Below are positions 1-11,100 of a stretch of 64,000 bases of DNA, piece by piece. Under the pieces are notes generated by a model that saw only the letters and a list, made by a program, of their open reading frames with translations, was not told the DNA's origin and searched no databases. The stretch spans positions 220,604,596-220,668,595 of the forward strand of contig NC_089824.1 in the NCBI RefSeq assembly GCF_035046505.1, given 5' to 3'. Origin of the DNA: Tiliqua scincoides. Lineage: Eukaryota > Chordata > Lepidosauria > Squamata > Scincidae. Each line of letters begins with the position of its first letter. Position 1 is the first letter of the stretch. The position numbers were made by a program, and so were the translations under genes.

Positions 1-558
1 TTTGTGTGCGCAGCCAGCTGTGCCCAGAGTGGTGCTGAAAGAACAGCTCCTTCGTCCACAGACTGGAGTTTTTCCCACTCTTTCTGAAGGGAGGTAGGAT
101 GGCTGAGCCAAGGGCTGGGCTGCCTGCAAAGGTGGTAGGAGTAGGGAAGGAGCAAAATAGTGGGAGTGGGTGCAGAGAAGTCCTGGGGACTCTGGGAAAA
201 CAGCCCTAAGCAGCCAAGCCAACCTCTTCCCTCCCCTTCCTCCCCTGGCAGTGCTGTTCTGGGAATCCAGCTGGAAGGCTCCACTTTTGCATCATTGAAT
301 TGCATGGGGATGATGGCTCAGGGCTAAAGCTCCTCCTGGATCCCCCCCTGGGACCTTGACGTGCAGGCTGTCCACAGCAAGAGGGCGTCTCCTCCCCTCC
401 CGGGGACATGTGTTGTCTGGACAGCAGCTAATTGCTTTTGATTGCTGGCGCCAAGTGCAGGTTCCCAGAGATACATACACAGCCAGCCCAGCTCCTCTCC
501 AGAGACTATTGGCAGCAACTGAACTGCTTTCTGTGTTCTGCTTGCTTTGACCTTAATG

Positions 559-829
559 CAGTGGCATAGCTAGAGGGGGGTGCAAAGCACTAAGTTTTAC
601 AGGAAGCCTCCCTGCGACGTGCCAGTGGCTACTCCCCCTCGCCTTCGGAGGCATTCTGGGTGGTGGGAGCAAAACGGAGGCGAATGCCAGAGAAGACCCA
701 GAGAAGAGGCGAGTGTTTTCTCCCCCCACCTGGAATGGCTCTGAAGGCAAGGGGGAGGTGTCCATCGCATGCTACAGGGAGGCTCCCCTCAGAACTTAGT
801 GCTTTGCACCCCCTCTAGCTATGCCACTG
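559..829. mobile_element. Non-autonomous DNA transposon, CAGTGGC(A/G)TAGCTAG family
   Basis: The two ends are inverted copies: the left begins CAGTGGCATAGCTAGAGG and the right ends CCTCTAGCTATGCCACTG. Most of the interior is also palindromic (ggcattctgggtggtggga against the tggaatggctctgaa side). Further copies lie at 13664-13942 and about 26660-26902. The CAGTG-type ends suggest the hAT superfamily, but I do not see a convincing 8-bp target duplication here, so the superfamily is an inference. Confidence 0.75.
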
Positions 830-1305
830 CACGCGCAACTAGCCTTGTTCATCTCTGGAGCTTGCTGGGTCTCTTTCTGTCTTCTGCTCCCTTTGCCCTT
901 AATGGATGGAGGGGAAGAGCTTCTCCGCAGTCTGGAGGAGAGAGCAAGAAAAAGGAAACCAGGGTCAGGCCCCAGTCCGGACAGGCGGTGCCAACCTTGG
1001 GATCACGTGCAGGCAGTCAGGCAGGTGCAGGCCCCACTGGCCCCTTTCTCGGCTCTGCTCCTGCCTGCCATGGAAGGAGGAGGAGCTGCTCCCACCCTCA
1101 CCTTTGCACCACTTCAGTCCTTGTGGGTGAGGAGGCAGGGGAGGCAGAGTCTCGCCACCAGAGTCCTTTGAAAAGCACCGCAGCCATGGGAGGGGTGCAA
1201 GCACACACAACCCACATGCAGAGCAGAGAGCACAGAGGAGCAGGCAGGCAGAGTACATTGGCTGTGGGTGCTTGGGCATCTCACACAGCAGCGGCGACAC
1301 TTTGA

Positions 1306-1645
1306 ACAGCTCTGCTGGATCAAACCAAAGACCCATCTAGTCTAGCTTCCAGCATCTCACAGCGGCCCACCAAATGCACACAAGACAACATGAGACGGGA
1401 GCACACAAGACAACAAGAGACCTGCATCCCGGTGCCTTCCCCTGCATCTGGCAATCTGACAGAGCCCATTTCTAAAATCAGGAGGTGGCACATACACATC
1501 ATGGCTTGTAGCCTGTGATGGATTTTTCCTCCAGAAATTTATCCAATCCCCTTTAAAGGCATCTAGGCCAGATGCCATCACCACATCCTGTGGCAAGTAG
1601 TTCCACAGACCAACTACACGCTGAGTAAAGAAATATTTTCTTTAC
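1306..1645 (-). mobile_element. CR1 LINE 3' fragment
   Basis: The reverse strand carries the end of CR1 ORF2 and the CR1 3' tail: text equivalent to 'cacaggatgtggtgatggcatctggcc' followed by 'gatggatttttcctccag' and the 'gatgggtctttggtttgatccagc' tail. It matches the 3' part of the long copy at 31771-35592, with more divergence. It is 5'-truncated, as most CR1 copies are. Confidence 0.85.
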
Positions 1646-2505
1646 TTCTTTGAAGGACTCCAGTGGGGAGGCTCTGCCTCTCCTGCCTCCCCACCCATCA
1701 CACCTCCTTCAAAGAGGTGTGTTTATTTCAGAGCGCCCTGAGTGGCGCCACTGCCTCTTCTACGCTTCTCCCTGGGGATCAGCTGCAGCAAGTCTTGGCT
1801 GCTGGAGGAGTGGGGGGCAAATGGAGGCGGGTGCTGCCTTTATTCCTCCAAAGGCCTAACTTAGCAGGAGGGCAAGCCCACCTGGGGGTCTTTTCCCCTC
1901 TTGCTGCATCCGGGCTAGTTGAGGATTGCTAGACAGTCCTCTGAGAGGGGGCACAGGGCGTAGAGGCGGACTCATAACCGTGGGAATAGAACACCTGCTG
2001 CAGCCATAGGGCTGAGCCTCAAGCCCCAATCCTGTGCCCTCGAATCCTCTTCCATTGGCCATTCAAGCAGGTGGGAAGGATTCTGGGGTGAGCCACTCGC
2101 AGCCACATCCCTTTCCAGGCTCCATGCCCTGCGGCACCTGCATTTTTCACCTCCCCCTCCATAGTGTGTTACTGTGCATGAAAGTGCTAGTGTTGCTGGG
2201 TGCTCTGGAGTAAAACCCTGCATTGGGACCCCCTCCTAATGGTTCGTAGCACACTGCAACTGCCACTGGGATGGAGGGCTTAGGGGTCAAACCAACCAGA
2301 TGGACCCTCTAATGGGCAGGGGTCATCAGCCAGTACTTGATCTGGTAAACCTCCAGATGTAAGAAATGAAAAATGTATAATGTAAAAATTAGGAAGATAC
2401 AAACATTTTGATACCATACCCCAATAACACAGCTTTCATGTAAAATTCCAGTCTGATCTGACGGCACTTACCCATGTGCTGGTAACACCTGAGATTAGAT
2501 AACTG

Positions 2506-3378
2506 CAGTGTTTCTCAAACGGAGAGTGGGTGGGTCACGAGCCCATTTCAGGTGTGTCCCCATTCATTTCAATATATATTTTATTTTTAATCTATTAGAC
2601 TTGATGCTATTAAGTATGTGTACATCTGGGGAAATGTTACAGATCTGTACTTTTAATAGGCTACTATATATATGATTTTAACAATGATAAGTTTACTCCC
2701 AAATAAGTGAGGCTAGGATTACTATGAGATATTTTGGGATTTTTTTTAACAGATCAGCAACTGCTTGAGAGGGTTATTCTTTATTTTAAAAACATTTTTT
2801 TAACTTATACTTATTGTAAACATTTAACTCAGTGTTTCTCAAACTGTGGGGTTGGGACCCATTATTTGGGTCATGAGCCAATTTCAGGTGGCTCCCCATT
2901 CGATTCAATATTTTATTTTTAATAGATTAGACTTGATGCTGCCATGGCATGTGACTACATTTGGGGAAATGTTACAGACCTGTACTTTTAACAAGCTACT
3001 ATGTATGTTCTTTTAACAATGATAGTAAATGGGACTTACTCCTGGGTAGGTGTGGGTAGGATTGCCGCCTAGGATTGTTAAAAATTTTCCTGCTGCATGA
3101 TGTCCCTTCCAGTCATGACATCACTTCCGGTGGATCCTGACAGATTATCATTCTAAAAAGTGGGTCCCGGTGCTAAATGTGCGAGAAACACTGTTTAACT
3201 GATTGATTTGATTTTGTCATATGATGGTGTTAAAAAATTTCCCTGCTTGATGATGTCATGATGATGTCATTTCTGGCCATGACACCCCTTCCTGGTTAAT
3301 GACATCACTTCCAGTGGGTCCCAACAGATTGTAATTCTAAAAAGTGGGTCCTGGTGCTAAAAAGTTAGAGAACCACTC
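2506..3378. mobile_element. hAT-like non-autonomous element (outer copy, interrupted)
   Basis: The left end CAGTGTTTCTCAAAC at 2506 and the right end GTTAGAGAACCACTC near 3378 form a terminal inverted repeat of the kind seen in hAT (Charlie-type) elements. The interior follows the same order as the copy at 23687-24033: 'ccccattcatttcaatat', 'agacttgatgct', 'ggggaaatgttacag', then 'tgatgatgtcat' and 'aaaaagtgggtcctggtgc'. A second copy of the same family (2830-3193) is inserted inside it. Confidence 0.8.
2830..3193. mobile_element. hAT-like non-autonomous element (inner copy)
   Basis: Complete 364-bp copy with ends CAGTGTTTCTCAAACTG and GCGAGAAACACTG. The flanks read ATTTAACT on the left and TTTAACTG on the right, so a shared TTTAACT is readable as the target duplication. 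The outer element resumes just after it, which shows insertion of one family member into an older one. Confidence 0.8.
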
Positions 3379-4379
3379 ATTTGATGTCTAATCAAGTAAC
3401 TTGTCTAAATGGAGACAGCATTGACTATTTTAGAAGCAAAGAAGAAACAAGACAATTTCCATAATTTGGCTCATCAGTACTCTGGTTTGCTGCCAACATT
3501 CAGCAAACAGAGGCTTAGAGATATGAGATTACACCCCCAGATTGTCTTGGCTGCTTGATAATTGAAGAGGCTAATTATTGCGATGCATAATCCCCTTTTA
3601 ATTATTCCATTTATAATATTGCCATTAACACTTTATGACAATGAATTCTAAAAGTTATTTGAATAGTGACCTTCTGATTGTTCTTATGGCTTTCTATTTT
3701 TCACCATGCTTTGCTAGAAGTTTTACTGCTGCTGGAAAGTTTTACTGTTACTTTTAACATGCCTGCACATTCAGGACATGTATTGCATGGCTGAGGACCC
3801 AACTCAATGGAATGGCACAAAACAAGTAGGGAGGCAAAGTTAAAAGTGTAACAATAGGGAACTATTATTGTAGTGATAACAGTACAATAACTGGGAAGGA
3901 AAATTGAAATGAAATGCAAACATCAGGAGTTCCTATGTAGAAGAGAGAAGAGGAAAGGGGAGCATAATGGCCCAAATGAAGGAGGGAGAGCAGAATGTAG
4001 AGAAATAGATAAGTAGAGAGTTGCTCAGGATGGATAGTGGCTCAATTACTATGGATTTTGTGGCAGCGGGATGGGAAGAGGAGAGTAGAAAGACCAGAGA
4101 ATAGAAAGGCAACAAAGAAGATAAAGAAGCTAGAAAGCACTTTAGCTGCAGCCAGAGAGGAGCCTTTTCTCTCTGTAGACTGAACCATGGCTATAAGAGC
4201 CACTCGCTGGACTGTGTACCTTCTTCTCTCGTGGTGGGAGGGCTAGTCTAAGCAGTCCTCAACTCATGCCTACAGACATACTAAAGAAGGAAAAATAGAA
4301 CACAACCCATGTCATCCATTTGACTACACACAAGACACAGAAGATGAGTGGCTTGTGGGAATAGGCTGGGGTTCAAACA

Positions 4380-4680
4380 TAAGGTCCGTGGGCCAGATGC
4401 AGCCCTTAGAATAAATTTATCTGGCCTCTGTTATAAATTGGGCTTTCCCAGCATGATAATTGGGCTCACTCATATCTTGAAATTATGAACAAGATTTGTG
4501 CATTTTCTCTTCTTTCATTTGCAGCTCATGAGTTTCTGTGTGAGAACAAAGTGCTTATTTATGGTCATCATCTGCTTAATGATTTCACTTCCTGCCTAAT
4601 GATATAACTTCCAGCCTCTAGCAGGCGCCATGAATACTATTTGGCCAGCTGGATGAAATGGGTTTGACACTCTTGCCGCT
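4380..4680. repeat. Decayed dispersed repeat, possible hAT-like MITE
   Basis: The stretch starts with 'gtccgtgggccagatgcagc' and ends near 'gatgaaatgggtttgacact', a pattern of hAT-derived repeats. A shorter relative lies at about 44885-45005, sharing 'tgatgtcattaagcaggaag'-like text. Ends are too worn for a target duplication to be read. Confidence 0.4.
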
Positions 4681-5015
4681 GGGGAACCTACCCCCTCCTT
4701 CTGCCCCACCTGTCCTCCCACTCTACCCATAGGCTCCATGTCCTGGTTATCTGGGCAATCCTCCAGGAGGTTGGGCACCAGGCCAAAAGGTAGCAGCCCA
4801 CACAGCCTCTTGTCACAGCCTACATGCTGGACCAGAAGGCCCCTCCTACTGGGCGTGTTTGCTCCCAGACAGTGGTTTCTGCATCTTGAAAATCTGGAAG
4901 AAACTCTAGAAAGAAATCCAGATATGAGAAGGTTTCACCTGCCTCCTTTTGAAAATGACACTCCAGTGCTAGCAAATATTTTTGCTCACCACTGTATTTT
5001 CCCTTTTCTTTTCAG

Positions 5016-5111
5016 CCTACAAAGAGAAAATGAAGGAGCTGTCTCTGCTTTCATTGATTTGTTCCTGTTTCCACAGCCAGCCACACCCAAATACCATCTA
5101 CCAGTATGGAG
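5016..5111 (+). CDS. STMN3: STMN3 exon 2 (membrane-anchor exon)
   Basis: Acceptor 'ttcttttcag' before 5016 and donor 'ggtaagt' after 5111. It encodes [19 protein letters not shown] and [13 protein letters not shown]. The exon enters and leaves in phase 1. The cysteines of ICSCF correspond to the palmitoylated pair of SCG10 and SCLIP that anchors the protein to membranes. Confidence 0.95.
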
Positions 5112-8100
5112 GTAAGTGACACAAATGCTCATTACCTGCAGAAATCCAACTTCATGAGGCCTGTGACCTAATGCTGGGAATATATAGCTGCATATCAACA
5201 TTTTTCAGTGCAGTCTTGCATGCAGATACGTCTGGATCATAAATCCATATTCACCATTTGTTGACTGATGAATACTCCATCACAGATCACACATGGCCAG
5301 CATTGCCTCAAATGCAAGGCTCAACAAGCATGTCAGCACCCAGCCATTCTGCCAGAGATGGGGTGAGAGAGAACAGGGCTGCTTCCACCAATTGCCAGTC
5401 CCACCCAAACTCCCGCCCCCCCCCCCGGCTCCATTAGCAGTTGGAGTTGGAGGCAATCACTCTGTAGTATAGCAGAAGGAGAGGGAAAGTGGGGCTCCTT
5501 CCATCGGTCTGCCTTAATCCAACTGTATTTTTAATATTCTTTTTGGTAGCTGCCTCAGACATCATTGAGATACATGTACGTAATGCATGTTATGAGAAGG
5601 GTGGACAGAAATACATTTTTCTTGGTGTCCCACTATCCTGGAATCAGGGGCCAACCAATGAAACTGATTGATAAGAGATTTTGGATAGGAAGGAAGTGCT
5701 TCTTCAGACAGCACATAATTAGTCTGTCGAATTTGTTGCCAGAAGACTTGGTGATACCATGAGCTTGACTGACCTGAAAAGCAGGACTGGACAAGTTCAT
5801 GGAGAGCAGGCCCAGCAATGGCTGTTATTAGCCATGATGGTGATGCATTAGCTCAGGATTCAGTGGCAGTTTGCCTCTGGATACCAGTTGCAGAGAGCAG
5901 TGGCTGGATAGAAATACTGTTTGCCTTTCTCTCTTGCTTCTCAAAGGCGGCTGGTGGGTCACGATGGGAAACAGGGTGCTGCCCCAAATTGACCTTTGTC
6001 CTGATCCAGAAAACTTTTCTTATGTTCTAATGGAGTTTGCAGTGCACCAGCATCTACCCCTGCATGCAGCAATCTGTGAAGAACAGGTTTTGCACAGTAT
6101 TAAAGATACTAATTAAAGTATTAAAGGTACAGCAACATATTTTTGTAAGATTAACACTATGGTATACATCACATAATGCTTTTGTGCTCTGTTCCTCTTG
6201 CCCAGACATGGAGGTCAAGCAGCTGGACAAAAGGGCTTCTGGACAGAGCTTTGAAGTGATTCTGAAGTCACCTTCTGACTTGTCCCCGGACAGCCCAGTC
6301 CTTTCCTCTCCTCCCAAGAAGAGGGATCTGTCCCTGGAAGAACTGCAGAAGAGGCTGGAGGCTGCTGAGGAGAGGAGAAAGGTAATGGAATTCTGAAGGA
6401 ATTGCTAACTAGTTGGTCTGGCTCCTCCTTTCACTGAATCAAAGAGAATTATTATTAGCAATTTGTTAAAGCTAAAATCAGATGTTCACAGTGGTTTATG
6501 CTTGCAACCTTATTGCTCAAAGTTTTCCAAAGCATTGGGCACAGCACAACAGAGAAAGGGAACCATCACCATCACCTGTTCCATTGTATAAAAATTAACA
6601 GTCCAACTCCGTGTTAGTTAGACTTGGTGCTTTGCCACTGACATATGATGTTGATGATGTTTATATACCACTTCTCAACAAAAAGTAGTTCACAATGTGG
6701 TTTACATAGTAATATAAATCAATAAAATGATTCCCTGTCCCCAAAGTGCTCACAGTCTAAAAAGTGATGGAGAAAAGACACCAGCAACAACCATTGGAAA
6801 AGACGCTATGCTGGGGTGAAGAGCAGCTGTTGCTGTCCCCCTTCTAAATAAAAGAACACCACTTGAAAGGTGCCTCTTTGCCCATTGATACTAGATGTGG
6901 TCTTAACACTGTAAAATGGACAGTAAATGAACACCCCCAACCAGCCAGCAGTGGCTACTAGTATTAGAGCCCAATTCTAAGCATATCTACTAGGAAGCAA
7001 GTCCCATTATGGTCAATGGGGCTTACTCCCAGGTAAGTGTGGAGAGGATGGGAGCCTTAGATACTCAAACTATCATCCCTTTTCACTTTAGTCATGACTA
7101 AACCTGCATTCGGTAAGAAAAAGTAAACTGCAAGATGAAACTGCAGGAAAAGCTCAGTAATGCTACAGCATTAGATGGAAATGATGGTGTTCAGTAGACA
7201 GAGCCCAGACTTCCAAGCACCCTCTACTTTATTTCCAAATTGATGATGAAATGTCTCACCCCACCAGCTTGATGTGCAGGTGCAAATTCGACAATTCAGT
7301 TCAAAGAGGCATTACAGGTATTTACACACTAATTGTTTCACAGTATTTTAAGGCCTTTGGAAAAGCAAATTATTTAAGGCAAAGGGATTGCACCACAAGT
7401 GCAAGGGAGCTCACCAAGAAGCTACAGTGAAACAATAAGAGAGGATACTGTGTAACAGTTACCTAGTACAATAGGATGTAGTGTGGCCAGGCATTATGAT
7501 AAGTTTCTGAAGCTCAAGTCTCCTTCAGAAAGTTGTTGCATGGATCATTCCTGTGACAGACAAACACAGGGATCTAAACTGGTCCACGGGTGTCATTGCA
7601 GAGCCAGGAGGCCCAAGTCTTGAAGCAGCTGGCAGAGAAACGGGAGCACGAGAGGGAGGTGCTGCACAAGGCCTTGGAAGAGAACAACAACTTCAGCCGG
7701 CTGGCTGAGGAGAAGCTCAACTACAAGATGGAGCTGAGCAAGGAGATCCGTGAGGCTCATCTAGCTGCCTTGAGGGAGCGACTCCGTGAGAAGGTAAGTC
7801 TTTAGAGATGCACACCTAGTAGTGTCGCTATGGGGGCGCAAGAAGCATTGCAGGTGCTGCAGCACCAGGTAAGCGGCCCCTCTCACTTCCTATTGGAGCC
7901 ATTCTGGGCAGCAACCCAGAATGTTGCCCAGAATGTTGCCCAGAATGGCTCCGACAGGAAGTGGGAGGGGGACCACTTACACAGCATGTTGTAGCACCCA
8001 CAGTACTTACCGTGCTACCCCCTGTAGCTACCCCCAGCATCACCTGGGGTATGAATGGGGCTGAGAAATTCTTCATCACAGCACAACTTCCATCAGAAAT

Positions 8101-11100
8101 TTCCAGAGCTTTGCTGAGCATTCTGTCCCTGTACTTGAGTGGCGAAATCCTATACATTGTGAGTGCTTCAAAGGTGCATGAATCCCTCAGCTCCCTTTTG
8201 ACTGCCACATGAGCAACTTAACGAGGAATGCTTCTCCTTTGCCTTTATTTTCCTTGGTTATCAAAGAAGGGAAAAAAGGCCACTTTTTCAATGTATTATT
8301 TCATCTTTAGCTCATATGAAAAAATTTAAAAACAATTCTGGCTTCATTGCTCTATCTCTATCTTTTACGGGCTTATCTAACACTTCCCTGAAAATTCATT
8401 TGCCAGCCTCATAGCATTTCACCCAGTAGTAGACAACGCATCCCTCTTTTGGCTCTTTAGTCTATTTTTCAAAGGTCCGACTAACCAGTACAGTGGTGCC
8501 TCGCATAACGAAATTAATTCGTTCCGCAAGTCCTTTCGTTATGCGAGTTTTTCGTTTTGCAATGCGCGTTTTCCAATAGGAATGCATTGAAATTTAATTA
8601 ATGCGTTCCTATGGGCAAAAAAAGTCAGAACAAAGTCAAATTTGGTTTACAAAGTGTTTATTAAGTGCTCTTTAAAGACATACCATATTTTTCGCTCCAT
8701 GTAAAGTGAACAGCAGTCAACAGTGGCATTAAGAACCATTATCACTGTCATTAACAAATGGAGAGACTTAAAGGTTTGAGTACTCTAGTTTTCTGGAAAC
8801 CCCAAGAACTCATCATCGCTAGAGTCAGAATTTATGAAGCTCATTTGCTCACAATCACTGACATCACTTTCTTCGCTGTCTTCCAACCCTTTCCTTAGGG
8901 TGAATGTGAGCATAAACTGGCATGAAGATCCCCCGCTCCCTAGGGTGAATGGGATCATAAACTTACAAATCGATGGTAAGGCCACACCTGGAGTATTGTG
9001 TCCAGTTCTGGTCGCCGCATCTCAAAAAAGACATACTGGAAATGGAAAAGGTGCAAAAGAGAGCGACTAAGATGATTACGGGGCTGGGGCACCTTCCTTA
9101 TGAGGAAAGGCTACGGCGTTTGGGCCTCTTCAGCCTAGAAAAGAGACGCTTGAGGGGGGACATGATTGAGACATACAAAATTATGCAGGGGATGGACAGA
9201 GTGGATAGGGAGATGCTCTTTACACTCTCACATAATACCAGAACCAGGGGACATCCACTAAAATTGAGTGTTGGGCGGGTTAGGACAGACAAAAGAAAAT
9301 ATTTCTTTACTCAGCGCGTGGTCGGTCTGTGGAACTCCTTGCCACAGGATGTGGTGCTGGCGTCTAGCCTAGACGCCTTTAAAAGGGGATTGGACGAGTT
9401 TCTGGAGGAAAAATCCATTATGGGGTACAAGCCATGATGTGTATGCGCAACCTCCTGATTTTAGGAATGGGTTAAGTCAGAATGCCAGATGTAGGGGAGA
9501 GCACCAGGATGAGGTCTCTTGTTATCTGGTGTGCTCCCTGGGGCATTTGGTGGGCCGCTGTGAGATACAGGAAGCTGGACTAGATGGGCCTATGGCCTGA
9601 TCCAGTGGGGCTGTTCTTATGTTCTTATGACATGAAGATCCCCCGCTCCCTAGGGTGAATGTGAGCATAAACCGACATGAAGATCCCCCGCTCCCTAGGG
9701 TGAATGTGAGCATAAACCGACATGAAGATCCCCCGCTCCCTAGGGTGAATGTGAGCATAAACCGACATGAAGATCCCCCGCTCCCTAGGGTGAATGTGAG
9801 CATAAACCGACATGAAGATCCCCCGCTCCCTAGGGTGAATGGGATCATAAACTGACATGAAGATCCTGCCCTTACTAGGGTGAATATGATCATAAACTGG
9901 CATGAAGATCCCCCGCTCCCTAGGGTGAATGTGAGCATAAACTGACATGAAGATCCCCCGCTCCCTAGGGTGAATGGAATCATAAACTGACATGAAGATC
10001 CCCCGCTCCCTAGGGTGGACGGGATCATAAACTGACATGAAGATCCCCCGCTCCCTAGGGTGAATGGGATCATAAACTGGCATGAAGATCCCCCCCTTAA
10101 AACAAACCAAAACAAAACAAAATTCGTCTTGCGAGGCACGGGTCATAAAAATTCGTTGTGCGAGTTACCAAACTTCACAAAACACTTTCGTTCTGCGAGT
10201 TTTTCGGTGCGCGAGGCATTCGTTATGCGAGGTACCACTGTATCTGCCTATCAGGTCTTCAGTACCATCATGAAGTATGGTCTTGGTTGTGTCCCAAGTT
10301 GTAGGGCTGCTATTTGAACCTTTGGGCATAGTGCAGTTGCATCTTCTCACTTTCAAGACTGTTTTGTTTTAGTAACACAGTACAGCTGTTACTTTGGCAC
10401 ACGGGACCAGTGAACTGTGTGCTCATCAGACTTCTTCCTGGATAAAGTGGTGTTGAGATGGCGCTTTGAGATGGCGTTTGACCAGAGCAGTTTCATCCTC
10501 TGCTGTGAGCTTTAGAGGTGTTCTGCTTCTGGAGCTCAGCACAGCAGCAACATGTTGAAGGCTATTGACCTTTATTAAGCCTTTATTAAGCACTGCGGTC
10601 TGCGTGTGAGGATCAGGACACATGCCTCATTTGAGTGAGCTATTTGCAGAACATCACCATGTGACCAACCTGCAGCCACCTCCAGATCAGAGAGAAGCTA
10701 ACTACGTAGTCTCCACTCTATGGAGACTGCACAGAGGTCACAAAAAAGGAGGACAGCTTGCTCATGGATGACTGCAGTTGTTCTAGTAGTCCTCTCTGCA
10801 GACATATGACCCACATGATTACCTCCTCTGCAGGTCTAGCTTCAAATACTGGTTTAATTTAGGGGGAAATATCAGAGGAACTGACAGACTGGGCTTTCTT
10901 CCCATGCTTGAGGAACTTCCAGTGCACAAGGTTTCCGCCCTTGAGAGCAGGATCAAAACATTCAACAAAGCTCTGGAAACTTCTGAGGTTAGCCTGGCAC
11001 ACATGCAGAACTTCGCTACGTGTGCCGGCACAGATGTCCACTTGAAGAACTATCATTGCTGGTATGTTGCTTAATGCCGTTCTGTGTATGTCGTGAGGGC

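Larger units (their letters stand above)
1..5015 (+). other. STMN3: STMN3 intron 1 (3' part), repeat-rich
   Basis: No exon is recognisable here. The first coding exon of stathmin-3 (short N-terminal peptide before the AYKEKMKEL segment) is not found, so it should lie upstream of the window. The stretch holds a palindromic DNA transposon (559-829), a dispersed GC-rich repeat (about 1110-1260, related to 11120-11190 and 12880-13080), a CR1 piece (about 1306-1645), nested hAT-like elements (2506-3378) and a decayed repeat near 4380-4680. I see nothing identifiable at 1-558, 1650-2500 and 3380-4370. Confidence 0.7.
8491..10240. mobile_element. pogo/Tigger-like DNA transposon, composite, with internal minisatellite and nested CR1
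   Basis: Terminal inverted repeats are CAGTGGTGCCTCGCATAACG on the left and, read inward from the right, CAGTGGTACCTCGCATAACG. They are flanked by TA on both sides (TA at 8489-8490 and 10241-10242), the target duplication of the Tc1/mariner group including pogo/Tigger. Sub-terminal DNA repeats the words 'cgttatgcgag', 'cgttctgcgag' and 'cgtcttgcgag'. On the minus strand a short open frame ends at 8788 with an acidic tail (ESDVSDCEQ, then [15 protein letters not shown] and a stop). This may be the remnant C-terminus of a transposase, but I see no DDE core, so the element looks non-autonomous. The middle is a 45-bp minisatellite split by a CR1 fragment. Confidence 0.85.

Noticed and set aside
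559-829. Target-site duplication for the CAGTGGCATAGC element
   Set aside because: CCTTAATG on the left also occurs at about 890-900, but not directly at the right end, so it is probably part of a separate small duplication.
769-1336. Frames of 116-178 codons on both strands
   Set aside because: They overlap one another and run across repeat boundaries (end of a DNA transposon and start of a CR1 piece).
5292-5320. ATGGCCAGCA as the missing STMN3 start exon (known start MASTIS)
   Set aside because: It resembles the N-terminal codons but lies after exon 2, has no fitting donor, and the order would be wrong.
9631-10100. CRISPR-like array
   Set aside because: Units are directly adjacent without unique spacers and lie in a vertebrate transposon.
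9522-10146. Minus-strand frames of 173 and 205 codons and a + strand frame of 66 codons as repeat-protein genes
   Set aside because: They follow from a 45-bp minisatellite in a transposon; two overlapping frames on the same strand are equally open. No start context or conserved domain.
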